DNA from: Marinoscillum sp. 108 | Lineage (GTDB): Bacteria > Bacteroidota > Bacteroidia > Cytophagales > Cyclobacteriaceae | Reading direction: 5' to 3' | NCBI RefSeq assembly: GCF_902506655.1 | Contig: NZ_LR734811.1 | Location: 54,466 to 118,465, forward strand | Length of the DNA stretch: 64,000 nt | Shown here: positions 48,501 through 56,834 of the stretch, one piece after another | How positions within the stretch are numbered: position 1 is the first letter of the stretch | Layout of the letters: every line of letters starts with the position of its first letter | Notes under the pieces: generated by a model | Seen by the model: the letters and a program-made list of their open reading frames with translations, nothing else | What the model was told of the DNA's origin: nothing | Database searches by the model: none | Program-made: the position numbers and the translations under genes

Positions 48501-50356
48501 AGGCCTGACATTGAGCCCCGCACCTTGATATTGGCAGGTGTCAGGGTGGTATTATCTATATTCCCTGAAAAGGTGAAGGTCAGGTTTGCTCCTGCCGACA
48601 CGTTTTGTTCGTAATGTTCAGGAGCATATGAGTCCAGCGTCATAAGTGAAGGCACAGTGATCTCCAGATCAAATTCGTCACTTACAGATGCTCCAGCCGG
48701 GTCCGTAGCCGTAACTTTCACTGAAATAGTACCTGCGTCCGATCCGCCCGGAGTGCCAGAAAATGTCCTAAGATCTGCATCAAAGGATAACCACCCTGGC
48801 AGAGGATCTCCTGTACCCAGTGTAGCAGAATAGTTCAGAATCATCAAATCCGGATCAGAAAAAACATCTGAGGGAAACGTATAGGTAAATGAAATATACG
48901 CCTGAGCGGACTCGTCGGAAATTGGATTTTCCAAAGTGGGGTCTTCATTTACTTTATTTTCAAACCAGTAAATTCCATCACTCTGATAGACCACCAGGTC
49001 CATACGGCCATCCAAATTTAGATCCACCGGATTCATAAATTTGACAGAATTAAAATTATCCGCCAGAACTCGCTCCGTGAAGTTTTCAGAACCATCATTT
49101 TCTAACCACACCACCTGGGCATCATTGCTATAAGTGGTCAGAATATCCATGTCGCCATCTCCATCTAAATCCCCTGCTTTGATCAGGTGAACACCATCTG
49201 CACTGTTGGAAAGTAAGTGTTTCGAGAAAGTTTGTGACCCGTTATTTTCAAACCAGTAGTATTCATCATTAAAATTAGAGCTGATCACCACGTCCATATC
49301 ACCATCGTCATCCAGATCTACAGGATCGATGTAAGACAAGGAGGATACCGAACTTCCAAGGAGGTGTTGTGTCATATTGCCCGAGCCGTCATTTTCATAC
49401 CAAAAGCATCTTGAGCTGGTACCCTGACAAACCAGGTCTATATCTCCATCCTTGTCCATATCCGCCAGACCTACAAGCTTTCCGTTGGACTGCTCTCCTT
49501 CTATATCCACCAGGGTAAATTCTCCGCTACCATTGTTAAAGGCCAACTGGAGCCCATTATTGGAAGTATAGGCAATATCAACCAGGCCGTCGTTGTTCAA
49601 ATCCCCGGAAGCTAAAACATTCGGACCATCCGCTTCGGTAGTCACATCATGTTCGGTAAATGAAGCCGCATCATTTTCGAGCCATTTGAAGAGATCCATA
49701 GCAAGCTCCTCATAGATTACGTCCACATCGCCATCGTAATCCAAATCATCCAGGTGCATATCAAAGGAATTTCCACCTCCAATGTTAGCCAACTCATTGA
49801 CAGAAGGTGTGTATGTACTGAAGGACTCTGAACCATCATTTTTATACCAAAACAGACTCCCTCCACCAAGACTCAGCAAATCCATCTCTCCATCGTTGTC
49901 CATATCCGCCACACTCAGGTCTTTTTCTCCGGCATAGTATGTGGACAATTTCTGAGGTTTCAGCGTAGGACTCGCAGAATACGAAGGCAGTGTTTTCACC
50001 CGAAACGAATATCCAAATCCATTGGTCAGAGGAGCAGCAGAAACAGACTGTATTCCCGATTTGAGTAGGACATGGATTTTATCTCCATAGAGAAATGAAT
50101 CATTGGGATCAATGGTGATCACTGCCGTACCCCCGCCGGTGACGGTGAATGGCAAGCCACCCTGAAGATCGCTCTTTACGAGAATGTTTCCAGCCAGCGT
50201 AGTAGCATCTACAGCCGCACTGAAGGTGATTTCTATATTGGCATCAATGGCTGCGTAGTTGGCATTCTGACCAGGCACCAGGCCGGTCACGGTGAGCTGG
50301 GCTACCGCCCAATGGGAAATGAAAATGAGCAGGAAGGTATAAAGTGATTTATTCAT
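42506..50356 (-). CDS. Giant secreted repeat protein with T9SS C-terminal sorting domain
   Basis: 2616 aa. Signal peptide (~1-19, WAVAQ). Three similar superblocks follow, each with an SbsA-type Ig-like domain (~20-125, ~570-680, ~1120-1215) then a run of FG-GAP/VCBS repeats (D-x-D-x-D-G loops such as DLDDDGDMDVVISS) and a He_PIG/cadherin-like domain (~480-565, ~1025-1110, ~1550 on). The third is extended by a tandem series of He_PIG domains to ~2000. Then Big/MBG-like beta domains with YGDGSFDLEAYASSG-type repeats (~2045-2375), MBG domains (~2380-2520) and a Por secretion tail (VYPNPASSHILVKT to the end). Expected to be exported by T9SS and attached to or released from the surface; calcium binding, adhesion or glycan interaction is inferred. 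Upstream: LytTR/kinase genes on the same strand, after a ~110-base gap. Confidence 0.93.
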   Translation of the reverse strand: MNKSLYTFLLIFISHWAVAQLTVTGLVPGQNANYAAIDANIEITFSAAVDATTLAGNILVKSDLQGGLPFTVTGGGTAVITIDPNDSFLYGDKIHVLLKSGIQSVSAAPLTNGFGYSFRVKTLPSYSASPTLKPQKLSTYYAGEKDLSVADMDNDGEMDLLSLGGGSLFWYKNDGSESFSTYTPSVNELANIGGGNSFDMHLDDLDYDGDVDVIYEELAMDLFKWLENDAASFTEHDVTTEADGPNVLASGDLNNDGLVDIAYTSNNGLQLAFNNGSGEFTLVDIEGEQSNGKLVGLADMDKDGDIDLVCQGTSSRCFWYENDGSGNMTQHLLGSSVSSLSYIDPVDLDDDGDMDVVISSNFNDEYYWFENNGSQTFSKHLLSNSADGVHLIKAGDLDGDGDMDILTTYSNDAQVVWLENDGSENFTERVLADNFNSVKFMNPVDLNLDGRMDLVVYQSDGIYWFENKVNEDPTLENPISDESAQAYISFTYTFPSDVFSDPDLMILNYSATLGTGDPLPGWLSFDADLRTFSGTPGGSDAGTISVKVTATDPAGASVSDEFDLEITVPSLMTLDSYAPEHYEQNVSAGANLTFTFSGNIDNTTLTPANIKVRGSMSGLIAGSFSGGGTPTIQFLPGNDFLPGERIHVMITTDLKSEGGGIIAGNKSYYFDVEAALPPSTPALLVSENEYNIDSTPTDMVEVDLDKDGDLDVLTSSRPYQRINWHVNDGAGNFTVTYINHSGVTSCKIDVADIDQDGDNDIVVFANSGGAWTWLENDGSQVFTSHVMSAAMNYTMSVSIVDLNQDGSLDVLATESGSDNVLWFKNDGAQNFTQLEIGTFGTNPNKAYAEDLDQDGDIDVVVGGHNYGTNFLAWYENDGSQGFTYNEITQTADGVSDVDVADVDGDGDMDILTAENREDHVVIYQNNGNQSFTALEVSDDITGPVQACFVDLDADDDLDIVIGADGVNAVGWLENKGGFNFTYWELAANEGNLIGFGDLDGDSDLDLVSVSEGTNKLYWYQNKANETPVVSSPKSDEEVVAGVAFSIDMSGVFSDPDGSNTLVHSMTMTNGNALPDYLTFNSENNTLTGTAPYGADGTYSLRLIATDHAGEAAFDDFDFTVSEPPLISVVSFTPLRGSYQSTDAGISITFDKNVDATTLPGSLMLYDDQGQVVSGDLGGGGTATITFTPAFDLAQNHEYTVVLSDQLEAEDGSIRTSPFSFYFKTSASPAPGAFVKQSTLVSHSFPLGLDLGDLDGDDDLDITVPGGTAATANLLVSAGADAGVTKDLGVHASSILIFDLDQDGDLDVISATTIDDKITLNKNDGDGNFTITDIVPGITDPEAFRIKDMDMDGDFDLIVVSHLSVDIYQNNGSLTFTKLHVSDDDHTALEVLDYDLDGDLDILGGENVWYENDGLLSFISHSGIFFDDLEMDDIDGDGDQDIVVSHANNLTLYNNDGTGSYITETLLSGQGTGVLKVVDLNGDGHLDVVTSFRSDNALFFLENDGSGAFTSALLSDQESDVIDFEVGDLNGDGNLDIIVCNYGDNEVTWFKNRSNADPTVDNAMANQETNEDALFTFSIPENTFADADEDELSLSASLTDESALPDWLSFDPASHTFSGTPLQANVGTISIRVTADDGLEGIVSDDFDITVNNVNDAPVVNQSISTKTALTDLTFSFEVPTNTFEDEDEDVLTLTAGLSDGSALPDWLSFDGSTKTFDGTPTVSDVANHTIRVTATDPSTSSVYTDFTLKVTLDNDPPVVAAPVPDLEASEDQPFQYSFAANTFTDPDDDLLTYGMTLQGGDPLPSWLTFEATDFELSGTPLQSDVSTYTIVLTAADEFAEVSDEFVLTVNEVNDAPFLVAGLPDHSVDVGEDISIVISESAFSDEDHAELIFSIRMEDGSDLPSWLTFDAASRTLSGTSSQENVGQYSLRVTASDGEESASDVFVLTVISTNSSPVVRSSLSLLRLDIGDTLTLAMSTLFEDPNGDDLSFESQLFGGAELPDWIVLEEDTLTISPTVGTLGEYTVEIIASDPFDESVSMTFDLEVSKSDQTISFTQIASEVNIGAESIPLEATASSGLEVVFSSSNTDVAMVEGGFLEIIGAGSAIITASQPGDESYNATTSQQTITVSKYSQSITFELLSEKTYGDGSFDLEAYASSGLEITYESSDETVATISGKVVTIIGAGNTTITASQPGDEEFDVASDVAQVLTVNRAPQLITFEAIGEKAANEKPFDLIATSSSDLEVSFSSSDETVATISGNTVSILSSGTTTITATQAGNANYLPASEEQILSVSDVTKLDQTITFVGPDDRVFGDAPFELSATATSGLVVSFESSDESVATVSGSTVTIVGAGTTTITATQNGDQDYLSAESVGQPFEVSTAELVVTPDDQEVVYGEALPEFTYSISGFVNGEDEQALLVQPQAGAGLSGIPDAGVYEITSSGGEAANYSFVYTEGVLTIHKAMASIVLTDLEHEEDGTGKRPEVTTEPADLNFVMTFNGDAEEPVTAGSYEVIVEIIETNYTGSATETLVITSEQVLSAPSPVRVNVYPNPASSHILVKTPEVTICKLYELDGGLVQEGKSNEPMDISRVEAGIYILQILSEGKVIDQVKVIKKN

Positions 50357-50466
50357 AGGGCTTAGATTTTAACTCTATGAAATTATGACGGGCACTTTAC
50401 CCCCGGAACACCCTTTTAGTGAAGGGCAAAAAATTTTTAGTGGAGGGCTATTGTCTTTTAGTGGCG

Positions 50467-51165
50467 CTAAAGCAACGACAGTCTGTCCATAAACTCCTTT
50501 CGGAAGGATTTTCCGATCTGAACTTTGTGACCTTTCAGAAAGACATACCCTTCTGATATGGAATCGATCTGCTCAAAATTGATGAGATACGAGCGATGCA
50601 CGCGGAGAAAACCTAGCGGCACCAGCTTTTCTTCTATGCTCTTGAGGGTATGGCTGATAATGTACTTTTCTGATTCGGTATAGAGGTAGGCGTAGTTATC
50701 AAATGCCTCCGCGAAGAGGATTTGATCGGACATCACAGAGAGAATCTCCTGATCCCTTTTCACAAAGAGTTTTTCTGGATGTGCCTTGGCTGCCACCGGC
50801 TGCTGGGGCACTTTGTGCAACGCCAGCTCCACATTGGCGATCAGGTCGCGCTCGCTGAAGGGCTTTACAATGTAACCAGCAGGACGCAGAACTTTCGCCC
50901 GGTCTAGTGTGGCTTTGTCATAATAGGAAGTTAAAAAAACAAAAGGGATGCCCAGTTTTGGTGCCAACTCAATGCCATCCATATCGCCCTCAATATTCAC
51001 ATCCAATATGGCCAGATCCGGCTTATGGTCCTCCATGGCCTGAAGCGCATCCACTCCTTCATCCACAATGGCTACCACATGGTATCCGTTTTTGGTCAGC
51101 GTATCCGCAATGTCATCCGCAATGAGTGGCTCATCCTCCACTACTAAGATCGAGGGTTTTGTCAT
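50467..51165 (-). CDS. LytTR-family response regulator
   Basis: 232-aa regulator. Receiver domain (~4-120) with acidic pocket E10/D11, phospho-acceptor D55 (LAILDVNIEG), Thr/Ser in FLTSYYD and K in YIVKPFSE. A LytTR DNA-binding domain follows at ~130-230 (ILFAEAFDNYAYLYT, FLRVHRSYLINFEQI). Its start overlaps the stop of the TPR histidine kinase gene (51162-51165), so the two form a cognate two-component pair. Targets unknown; the neighbouring giant secreted proteins are candidates. Confidence 0.94.
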   Translation of the reverse strand: MTKPSILVVEDEPLIADDIADTLTKNGYHVVAIVDEGVDALQAMEDHKPDLAILDVNIEGDMDGIELAPKLGIPFVFLTSYYDKATLDRAKVLRPAGYIVKPFSERDLIANVELALHKVPQQPVAAKAHPEKLFVKRDQEILSVMSDQILFAEAFDNYAYLYTESEKYIISHTLKSIEEKLVPLGFLRVHRSYLINFEQIDSISEGYVFLKGHKVQIGKSFRKEFMDRLSLL

Positions 51166-53123
51166 ACGACTAATTTATATCTCGAAAGGGTCATCTGCAC
51201 GGTGGTACCCTGATCATTTAGGATGTTTATTTCCGCTTTTACCTTTCTGGACAGTGAACGGATCATCTTCCACCCAAAGGAGTTTGATTTTTCCAGTGCC
51301 TCGGCATCCATGCCTGCTCCATTGTCGCGCACCATTACATTGAGCTTATCTCCCTCCTCTCTGATCTGTATTTCCAATAACCCCTCATGAGAGGTAACAA
51401 AAGCATACTTAATGGTATTGGTAATGAGCTCATTGATGATGAGGCCCAAAGGGATGACCGTATCTATGTCCAGTTTGATGCCCGAAGCATCAATCTCAAA
51501 TCCTGCACCCTGCACCCCAAAGGCACTGAACAGCTCTGAAGTGAGGTTCTCGAGGTAGTCTTGCACATCCACCCCCCGGATATCTTCGGCACTGTAAAGT
51601 TTCTGATGGATCAGCGCCATGGATTTCACCCGGTTCTGTCCTTCCTTTACTGCATCCACCGCTGCTTCGTCTTTCAGCGATCCGGCCTGTAGGTTTAGCA
51701 GACTGGAGATGACCTGCAAGTTGTTCTTTACCCGGTGGTGGATTTCTTTGAGCAGCGTCTCCCGCTCCTCTAGTGCCAGGGAAATCTGTTGATTTTTTTC
51801 TGTCAGTAGGTTTGAGGTTTTTCGCTTGGTATTGTAGCGGTAGAGCAAGAAGCCAGCCGCTATAAAAAAGATGATAAACCCTGAAATAAAGATGTTTCGT
51901 TGGTTTTGTGAGTTGGCCAGAGCTAGAGCTGCTGTTTGCTGGTCTAAGTTCAGTGCCGCAATTTCCCGATCCTTTTCAGCGGTTTGATACTTCGTGCTCA
52001 TCTCAGTTACCATGCGGTTGGTCCGATCGCTCCTCAGGCTATCCTCATAGTTCTCATAGCTCAGCCTATGCTCGTACGCTTTTTCATAATTCCCATTGGA
52101 AGCATTTACTCTGGACAAACCTTTATAGATGTCCCGGAATTGTTCCTTGCTCTTCGCTTGCTTTGCTGAGGCTAAGGCCAGTTCCAAATTCGTAATTGAG
52201 GGTTCGAATCGGCCCTGCATTCTATGCAGTTCAGCAATATTGAAATAGGACCTGGCTATTTCCTTCTTATCGTCCACAGCTTGATAGGTCTGGAGGGCGT
52301 TGTGAAACAGCTTTGCGGTTGAATCGGGCTTATCCAAATAGTAATAGAGTATTCCCAAATTATTGTAGCTCCCAGCGAGGGCATAGTAATCCCTGGCATT
52401 TATGCGATAATGAATCGCCTTTCGGTAAAAATATTCCGCAGAATCCAATTGATCCCGCACTCTAAATTCGATCCCCAGGTTGTTATAAATATTACCGAGG
52501 GACTCAAAGTCTTCACTGGCTTCCTTCAGCGGAATGGCCTTCTGGTAATAGGAAATAGCCTCGTCTGCCTGACCAAGGTTTGACATGACAAGGCCCAGAT
52601 TTATATAGTTTGAACCCAATATTTTGTCATTTCCAATTTGTTCATTGAGTTGGATTGATTCTAGAAGTACCTCCGCGGCTGCTTCATAGTTGCCCCTTTC
52701 CTGCTCTATATGCCCAATGTTATTCAAAGCCGTGGCCCGGCCCTTTTCATCCCCCAGCTTCTGATAGTATTCGATCGACTTTCTGTGCAAGGACACCGCG
52801 GTATCATATTCACTCCTGATGATAAATACAGCCCCTAAATTATTATAGCTCTCAGCAATACCCCTGTCGAAACCAATGATCTTTGATCGCTCCAGAGCTC
52901 GCTGCCCATAGCTAAGGGCACTATCAGGAAAATTTTTTCTGAGGGCATAAGTGGCGTCAAACAGCATTTTTATCCCCACAGTATCAGGAGAAGATGATAC
53001 CAGCTGCTCCAAACTGTCGAAATCAAATTGCTTTTCCGAAGGCTGGGACTGAACGATTCCAACTGAGGCGAGGCAAATGACCAAAACGAATATTGGAATT
53101 AGTTTCTTTCTTAGCGATGACAT
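51162..53123 (-). CDS. TPR-sensor histidine kinase, HisKA_2 type
   Basis: 653 aa from the ATG at 53123 (a longer frame to 53237 lacks a signal peptide). Sec signal peptide, TPR repeats (~35-360), a coiled coil, one membrane helix (~410-430, IFISGFIIFFIAAGFLLY), then a HisKA_2 dimerisation region (EIHHRVKNNLQVISSLLNL, His ~460) and a HATPase (LIINELITNTIKYAF; VRDNGAGMDAEA). The TPR part should be periplasmic. Partner: the LytTR regulator overlapping its 3' end. Ligand unknown; TPR suggests a protein or peptide. Confidence 0.93.
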   Translation of the reverse strand: MSSLRKKLIPIFVLVICLASVGIVQSQPSEKQFDFDSLEQLVSSSPDTVGIKMLFDATYALRKNFPDSALSYGQRALERSKIIGFDRGIAESYNNLGAVFIIRSEYDTAVSLHRKSIEYYQKLGDEKGRATALNNIGHIEQERGNYEAAAEVLLESIQLNEQIGNDKILGSNYINLGLVMSNLGQADEAISYYQKAIPLKEASEDFESLGNIYNNLGIEFRVRDQLDSAEYFYRKAIHYRINARDYYALAGSYNNLGILYYYLDKPDSTAKLFHNALQTYQAVDDKKEIARSYFNIAELHRMQGRFEPSITNLELALASAKQAKSKEQFRDIYKGLSRVNASNGNYEKAYEHRLSYENYEDSLRSDRTNRMVTEMSTKYQTAEKDREIAALNLDQQTAALALANSQNQRNIFISGFIIFFIAAGFLLYRYNTKRKTSNLLTEKNQQISLALEERETLLKEIHHRVKNNLQVISSLLNLQAGSLKDEAAVDAVKEGQNRVKSMALIHQKLYSAEDIRGVDVQDYLENLTSELFSAFGVQGAGFEIDASGIKLDIDTVIPLGLIINELITNTIKYAFVTSHEGLLEIQIREEGDKLNVMVRDNGAGMDAEALEKSNSFGWKMIRSLSRKVKAEINILNDQGTTVQMTLSRYKLVV

Positions 53124-53128
53124 GAGTC

Positions 53129-53136
53129 GAAAGATA
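53129..53136 (-). promoter_or_regulatory. Possible -7 box of the kinase-LytTR operon
   Basis: Minus-strand TATCTTTC is one base off TAnnTTTG and lies five bases before the ATG at 53123, near the leaderless geometry seen elsewhere. Confidence 0.35.
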
Positions 53137-53254
53137 ACATACTGAGGCATTAAAATACCCGATCTGACGCAAAAACCATCTGATCTACGGTCAGGAGTCA
53201 TCATCAGACTTTTGCTAAGAACAAAACCATAAGACACGGGTGCTGATAAGGTGA

Positions 53255-56074
53255 CTAGTCTTCTATGTACTCTGCCGGAAGCCTCCCGAAACGTTTTTTG
53301 AAGACAGTGGAAAAGTAGGCAGGCTGTGGAAACCCAACCGCATAGGACAGCTGGGAGGTACGTTTGTAAACCTTTTTCTGGATCAGATCCATGGCACGTT
53401 GCAGCCTGATCTCTTTGATGAAATTGGCGGGAGTGAGGCCTGTCATCTCACGGATGTACCTATACAGCTGACGCTCACTCATAGAAGCGGCCTCCGCCAG
53501 CCTGATCACGTTGAAGTTGGAATCATCAATGTTGTCATACACTTCCTTTTCCAGCTTTTTCAAGGTCTTTTCTTCATGAGAAATTTCCTCCTCTTGTGGC
53601 TCAGCCTGTGAGGTGATCCGCTCCGAATAATTATAAATCAGGTTTTGCACACGCACACGGAGCTCTTCTGCAAAGAAGGGCTTCACCAGATAATCATCGA
53701 TCCCGATTCTCAGGGTGTTCACTTTCTCCGTTTCGTCCCCAATGGCACTCACCGTGATGAAAGGAATGTTTTTCCAGGTCGGGTGCTTCTTCACTTCTCT
53801 GGCAAAAGTGAGCCCATCCATTCGGGGCATCATTACATCAGACACGATGAGGTCCGGTGTGTGAGCACGCAACTTCTCCAGTCCCTCCATGCCGTCTCTG
53901 GCTTCTATCACTTCAAAATCCCTGCTCAGGAAACCCGAGATATAAGCACGCATATCTGCATTGTCCTCTACCACCAGTATTTTTTTGTCTTTCAACACGG
54001 AACGGTACTGGGCAGGTTCTTCATGAATATCCGGAGTTGCCAACTGCAGTGCTTCTTCTTCCTGCGCTATCTCATCTGCGCCTGAGAGCCTTTGCCCCGG
54101 AAGGAACAATTCGAACCGGCTACCCACACCCAACTCACTGGTTACAGAAAGGTCCCCCCCATGCATCCGGGCGATTTCCTTGCAAAAGGCAAGTCCCACA
54201 CCTGTGCCCCCCTGACCTCCGCCAGAATGGGTGGACTGATAGAAGCGATCGAATATTTTATCCAGATCATCTGCCGGAATCCCATCACCAGTATCTCTTA
54301 CAAAAAGGGCTACGCCCTCCTCACTCACCTGAAGCCCAACAGTGATTTTGCCTCCTTCGTGCGTGAATTTCAAAGCATTGGAAATGAGATTGGTCAGGAC
54401 ATTGTTGATTTTTTCGCGGTCCGCGCTGATCACCACCGGATCCTGCGGATCCAGTTCAAACTCTAACTTCACCTTGGTATGGCGCGCGGCATTGTCAAAA
54501 CTCGCCAGGGCATTCAATACAAGCTCGGTCAGGTTAGTTCTCCCCAAATTCACAGGCATCTTGCCATCTTCCATTTTGGAAAGATCCAGAATCTCATCCA
54601 CCAGTTTTTGTAATTGGCCTACATTCCGGTCGGCTATCTTCAGGTCCTGATAAATGTGATCATTGCTGGGGATGGCCCCAAGCGCCTGCCTGATGGGCCC
54701 TTTGATGAGCGTAAGCGGTGTGCGGAGCTCATGAGAGATATTGATAAACCAGCGTGATTTGGCCTCCTCCATGGATTTGATTTCCTTGTTCTTCTCCTCT
54801 ATCTGCTGATTTTTTTGTTTCAGAATATTATTGGCTCTATCCTTCAGCCGGCGACTTCTGTAAATCATCACCACCAGCACCATGACGAATAACAGGCCGA
54901 CAATCAGAATATTTCTCTGAAACTCCTTTCTTCCCAACTCACCAGAAGCTCTTTCCAGCTCCAGATCCTTCTGAGCCAATTCCTTTTGCTTTTTCAGGGT
55001 GCTGTACTGGGCCTCTACCTCCTGTAGCTGACGGGTCATATCCAGGTTGTAAAATGAATCGCTTTTTGCCCGTACCTCCTTCAGCAACTCGTAGGCTTCC
55101 TTGTATAAGCCCTTCTTGAAGAGGTACTGGTGATTGATCTCATTGAGGTTGTTGTGCAGGTTCCCGATAGCGTATTTTTCCGCCAGTTCCCTGGTGAGTT
55201 CCATGTACTTAGGTACAGAATCCAGCTGATCAGTGTTGACATACAGGAAAGCCAGGTTCTGATAGGTGTAGGCGAGTTGGATATAGTCCTTCACTTCTTT
55301 GCCCAATGACACAGCCTCACGATAATACGCTTCGGCCCCATCGTACTCCTTGGTTTCTTCTTTGATAATACCAATTCCCAAAATGTGATCCATTCGCTGA
55401 CGAGCGTTATTAACACTCCATTTCAGGGCTTTTTCATAATATTCCAGGGATTTATCATAATCCTTCCTGACCGTATACAAATTGGCAATGTTTCCCAAGA
55501 CTTTGGAAACACCAGTGGAGTCTCCAATAGTGGAATATAGTTCCATGGATTTCTGGTAGTTCTCCAGAGAGAGGTTAAACTCAGCGATGTAGCAGTAGCT
55601 ATTGCCTATTCCATTGTAAGCATTTCCAGCTTCTGCTTGCATCCCCAACTCCTCATAGATCGCCAGAGCCCGATGATAGGCACTGATGGCACTGGAGATG
55701 TCCTCAATGTCATAGCATAGATGTCCAAGATAGATCAATGAGGCCGCCAGATCTCTTTTCCTTCCGGGGGCCTTGGCATAGTAGCCTATGGCTTCTTCCA
55801 TAAAGTGTTTGGCTGAATCGAACTGAAATTCACTGAAATAGTGACGCCCCCATAGCAGGTTGATGCGGGCCTTAATGGTATCAGACTTAGCACTGAAATA
55901 AGGCTGACTCAAGGCCCATAAGCTATCCGTAGGCGGCTCATCCTGAGCTTCTATCGCTTCAATAGACCTAACCAAATCCTGGAATTCATTACTCTGGGCA
56001 AAAGCACAATGAACACAAAAAAAGGTGCTGATCAGTAGAAAAAATGCGTACTTATTCGCTGGTGGGTTGCTCAT
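53255..56074 (-). CDS. TPR hybrid two-component regulator (HK-REC-AraC)
   Basis: 939-aa one-protein signalling system. Sec signal peptide (~1-27), TPR repeats (~45-340, periplasmic), a coiled coil, a membrane helix (~385-405), a second coiled coil, HisKA (FINISHELRTPLTLI, His ~446), HATPase (NLISNALKF, VRDTGDGIP, GGTGVGLAFCKEIA), a receiver (ILVVEDNADMRAY; phospho-Asp in LIVSDVMMPRMDG, ~748) and a C-terminal AraC DNA-binding domain (SMSERQLYRYIREMTG, FPQPAYFSTVFKKRFG). PUL-linked hybrid regulators usually have a beta-propeller sensor, so a TPR sensor is less common and suggests a non-glycan ligand. It lies 132 bases upstream of the TPR kinase/LytTR pair on the same strand. Confidence 0.94.
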   Translation of the reverse strand: MSNPPANKYAFFLLISTFFCVHCAFAQSNEFQDLVRSIEAIEAQDEPPTDSLWALSQPYFSAKSDTIKARINLLWGRHYFSEFQFDSAKHFMEEAIGYYAKAPGRKRDLAASLIYLGHLCYDIEDISSAISAYHRALAIYEELGMQAEAGNAYNGIGNSYCYIAEFNLSLENYQKSMELYSTIGDSTGVSKVLGNIANLYTVRKDYDKSLEYYEKALKWSVNNARQRMDHILGIGIIKEETKEYDGAEAYYREAVSLGKEVKDYIQLAYTYQNLAFLYVNTDQLDSVPKYMELTRELAEKYAIGNLHNNLNEINHQYLFKKGLYKEAYELLKEVRAKSDSFYNLDMTRQLQEVEAQYSTLKKQKELAQKDLELERASGELGRKEFQRNILIVGLLFVMVLVVMIYRSRRLKDRANNILKQKNQQIEEKNKEIKSMEEAKSRWFINISHELRTPLTLIKGPIRQALGAIPSNDHIYQDLKIADRNVGQLQKLVDEILDLSKMEDGKMPVNLGRTNLTELVLNALASFDNAARHTKVKLEFELDPQDPVVISADREKINNVLTNLISNALKFTHEGGKITVGLQVSEEGVALFVRDTGDGIPADDLDKIFDRFYQSTHSGGGQGGTGVGLAFCKEIARMHGGDLSVTSELGVGSRFELFLPGQRLSGADEIAQEEEALQLATPDIHEEPAQYRSVLKDKKILVVEDNADMRAYISGFLSRDFEVIEARDGMEGLEKLRAHTPDLIVSDVMMPRMDGLTFAREVKKHPTWKNIPFITVSAIGDETEKVNTLRIGIDDYLVKPFFAEELRVRVQNLIYNYSERITSQAEPQEEEISHEEKTLKKLEKEVYDNIDDSNFNVIRLAEAASMSERQLYRYIREMTGLTPANFIKEIRLQRAMDLIQKKVYKRTSQLSYAVGFPQPAYFSTVFKKRFGRLPAEYIED

Positions 56075-56232
56075 ATTCCGCTCCTATCTTCATACCAAAG
56101 AACCCGAAAATTAACTCATTTCGCCAACTAAATATCGCAATAGGTCAGAAAAATACCGCGTGGTAAAATAAAACAAATTGATAATGAGTCGGTTAAATAC
56201 TTAAAGATTAGATCACTAAAAACTTTAACGAT

Positions 56233-56505
56233 ATGAGTGCTAGCAAAACATTATTCACATTTATTACAGGAGTGGCATCAGGACTGGCCCTGGCCTACTA
56301 TGCAGATCCGAAGGGAAGTCAGCAAAAACTGAAGAAAATAGAGAAGGATTTGAAGAAAACGAGGAAAACGCTCGATAAGAAACTTACGGAGTATAAAACC
56401 ACGTACAATGATATGGTGGAAACCTATGCAACCAAGTCCAAAGGACTTATTGACAATGCCAAAGGTCTGGTAGATGGCGCCAAGAAGTCTGTAAAAGCAG
56501 AGTAA
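56233..56505 (+). CDS. YtxH-like small membrane-associated protein
   Basis: 90 aa. A hydrophobic N-terminal segment (LFTFITGVASGLALAYYADP) is followed by a lysine-rich helical region (KKIEKDLKKTRKTLDKKL) and a tail rich in Lys and Gly. It looks like the YtxH/gas-vesicle-GvpP-like stress proteins. Function unknown. Followed by a strong terminator. Confidence 0.75.
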   Translation: MSASKTLFTFITGVASGLALAYYADPKGSQQKLKKIEKDLKKTRKTLDKKLTEYKTTYNDMVETYATKSKGLIDNAKGLVDGAKKSVKAE

Positions 56506-56527
56506 GCCACCTAAGGCAACACTCTCA

Positions 56528-56557
56528 AGCATTTTTGGTAGCAAAAATGCTTTTTTT
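56528..56557 (+). terminator. Terminator of the YtxH-like gene
   Basis: The stem AGCATTTTT/AAAAATGCT with a 6-base loop and T7. Confidence 0.85.
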
Positions 56558-56572
56558 ATGCCCTTTTAAGCT

Positions 56573-56743
56573 TTAGAACCAATACTCCAGAAGCCCAAGG
56601 ATAATGAGTGCAAAGATCAGGTATCCAAGTCCTCTGAGTAAGGAGTGGTTTACCTGCTTTCTCATCAGCTGATTGAAAGCCTGCCAGTGCTGCATGTATT
56701 TGTATAATGGGTGAACGTCCTTGCGGGATTTTGTAGTTAACAT
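56573..56743 (-). CDS. 56-aa small membrane protein
   Basis: An ATG at 56743 opens a frame of 56 codons ending in TAA at 56573-56575. The N-terminal half is basic (MLTTKSRKDVHPLYKYMQ), and the C-terminal half has one strong membrane helix (LGYLIFALIILGLLEYWF). It sits alone in the gap between the YtxH-like gene and the hybrid kinase gene. The composition (charged head plus a single helix) supports a real small protein, but there is no homology evidence. A longer overlapping minus-strand frame in another phase lacks such structure. Confidence 0.5.
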   Translation of the reverse strand: MLTTKSRKDVHPLYKYMQHWQAFNQLMRKQVNHSLLRGLGYLIFALIILGLLEYWF

Positions 56744-56834
56744 ACTTCCGATTTTTTGAGTAAAGATATGACCTGTTCACCCTCATAATCTTGCCATTCG
56801 GGGCCACGATTCCGCCAAACTTGAATAATCCAAG

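Noticed and set aside
50357..50466. Regulatory element between giant gene and LytTR gene
   Set aside because: The 110-base gap was read on both strands; no TAnnTTTG box or palindrome stood out. A weak repeat of CTTTTAGTG (50409, 50454) was noted but not enough to call a LytTR site.
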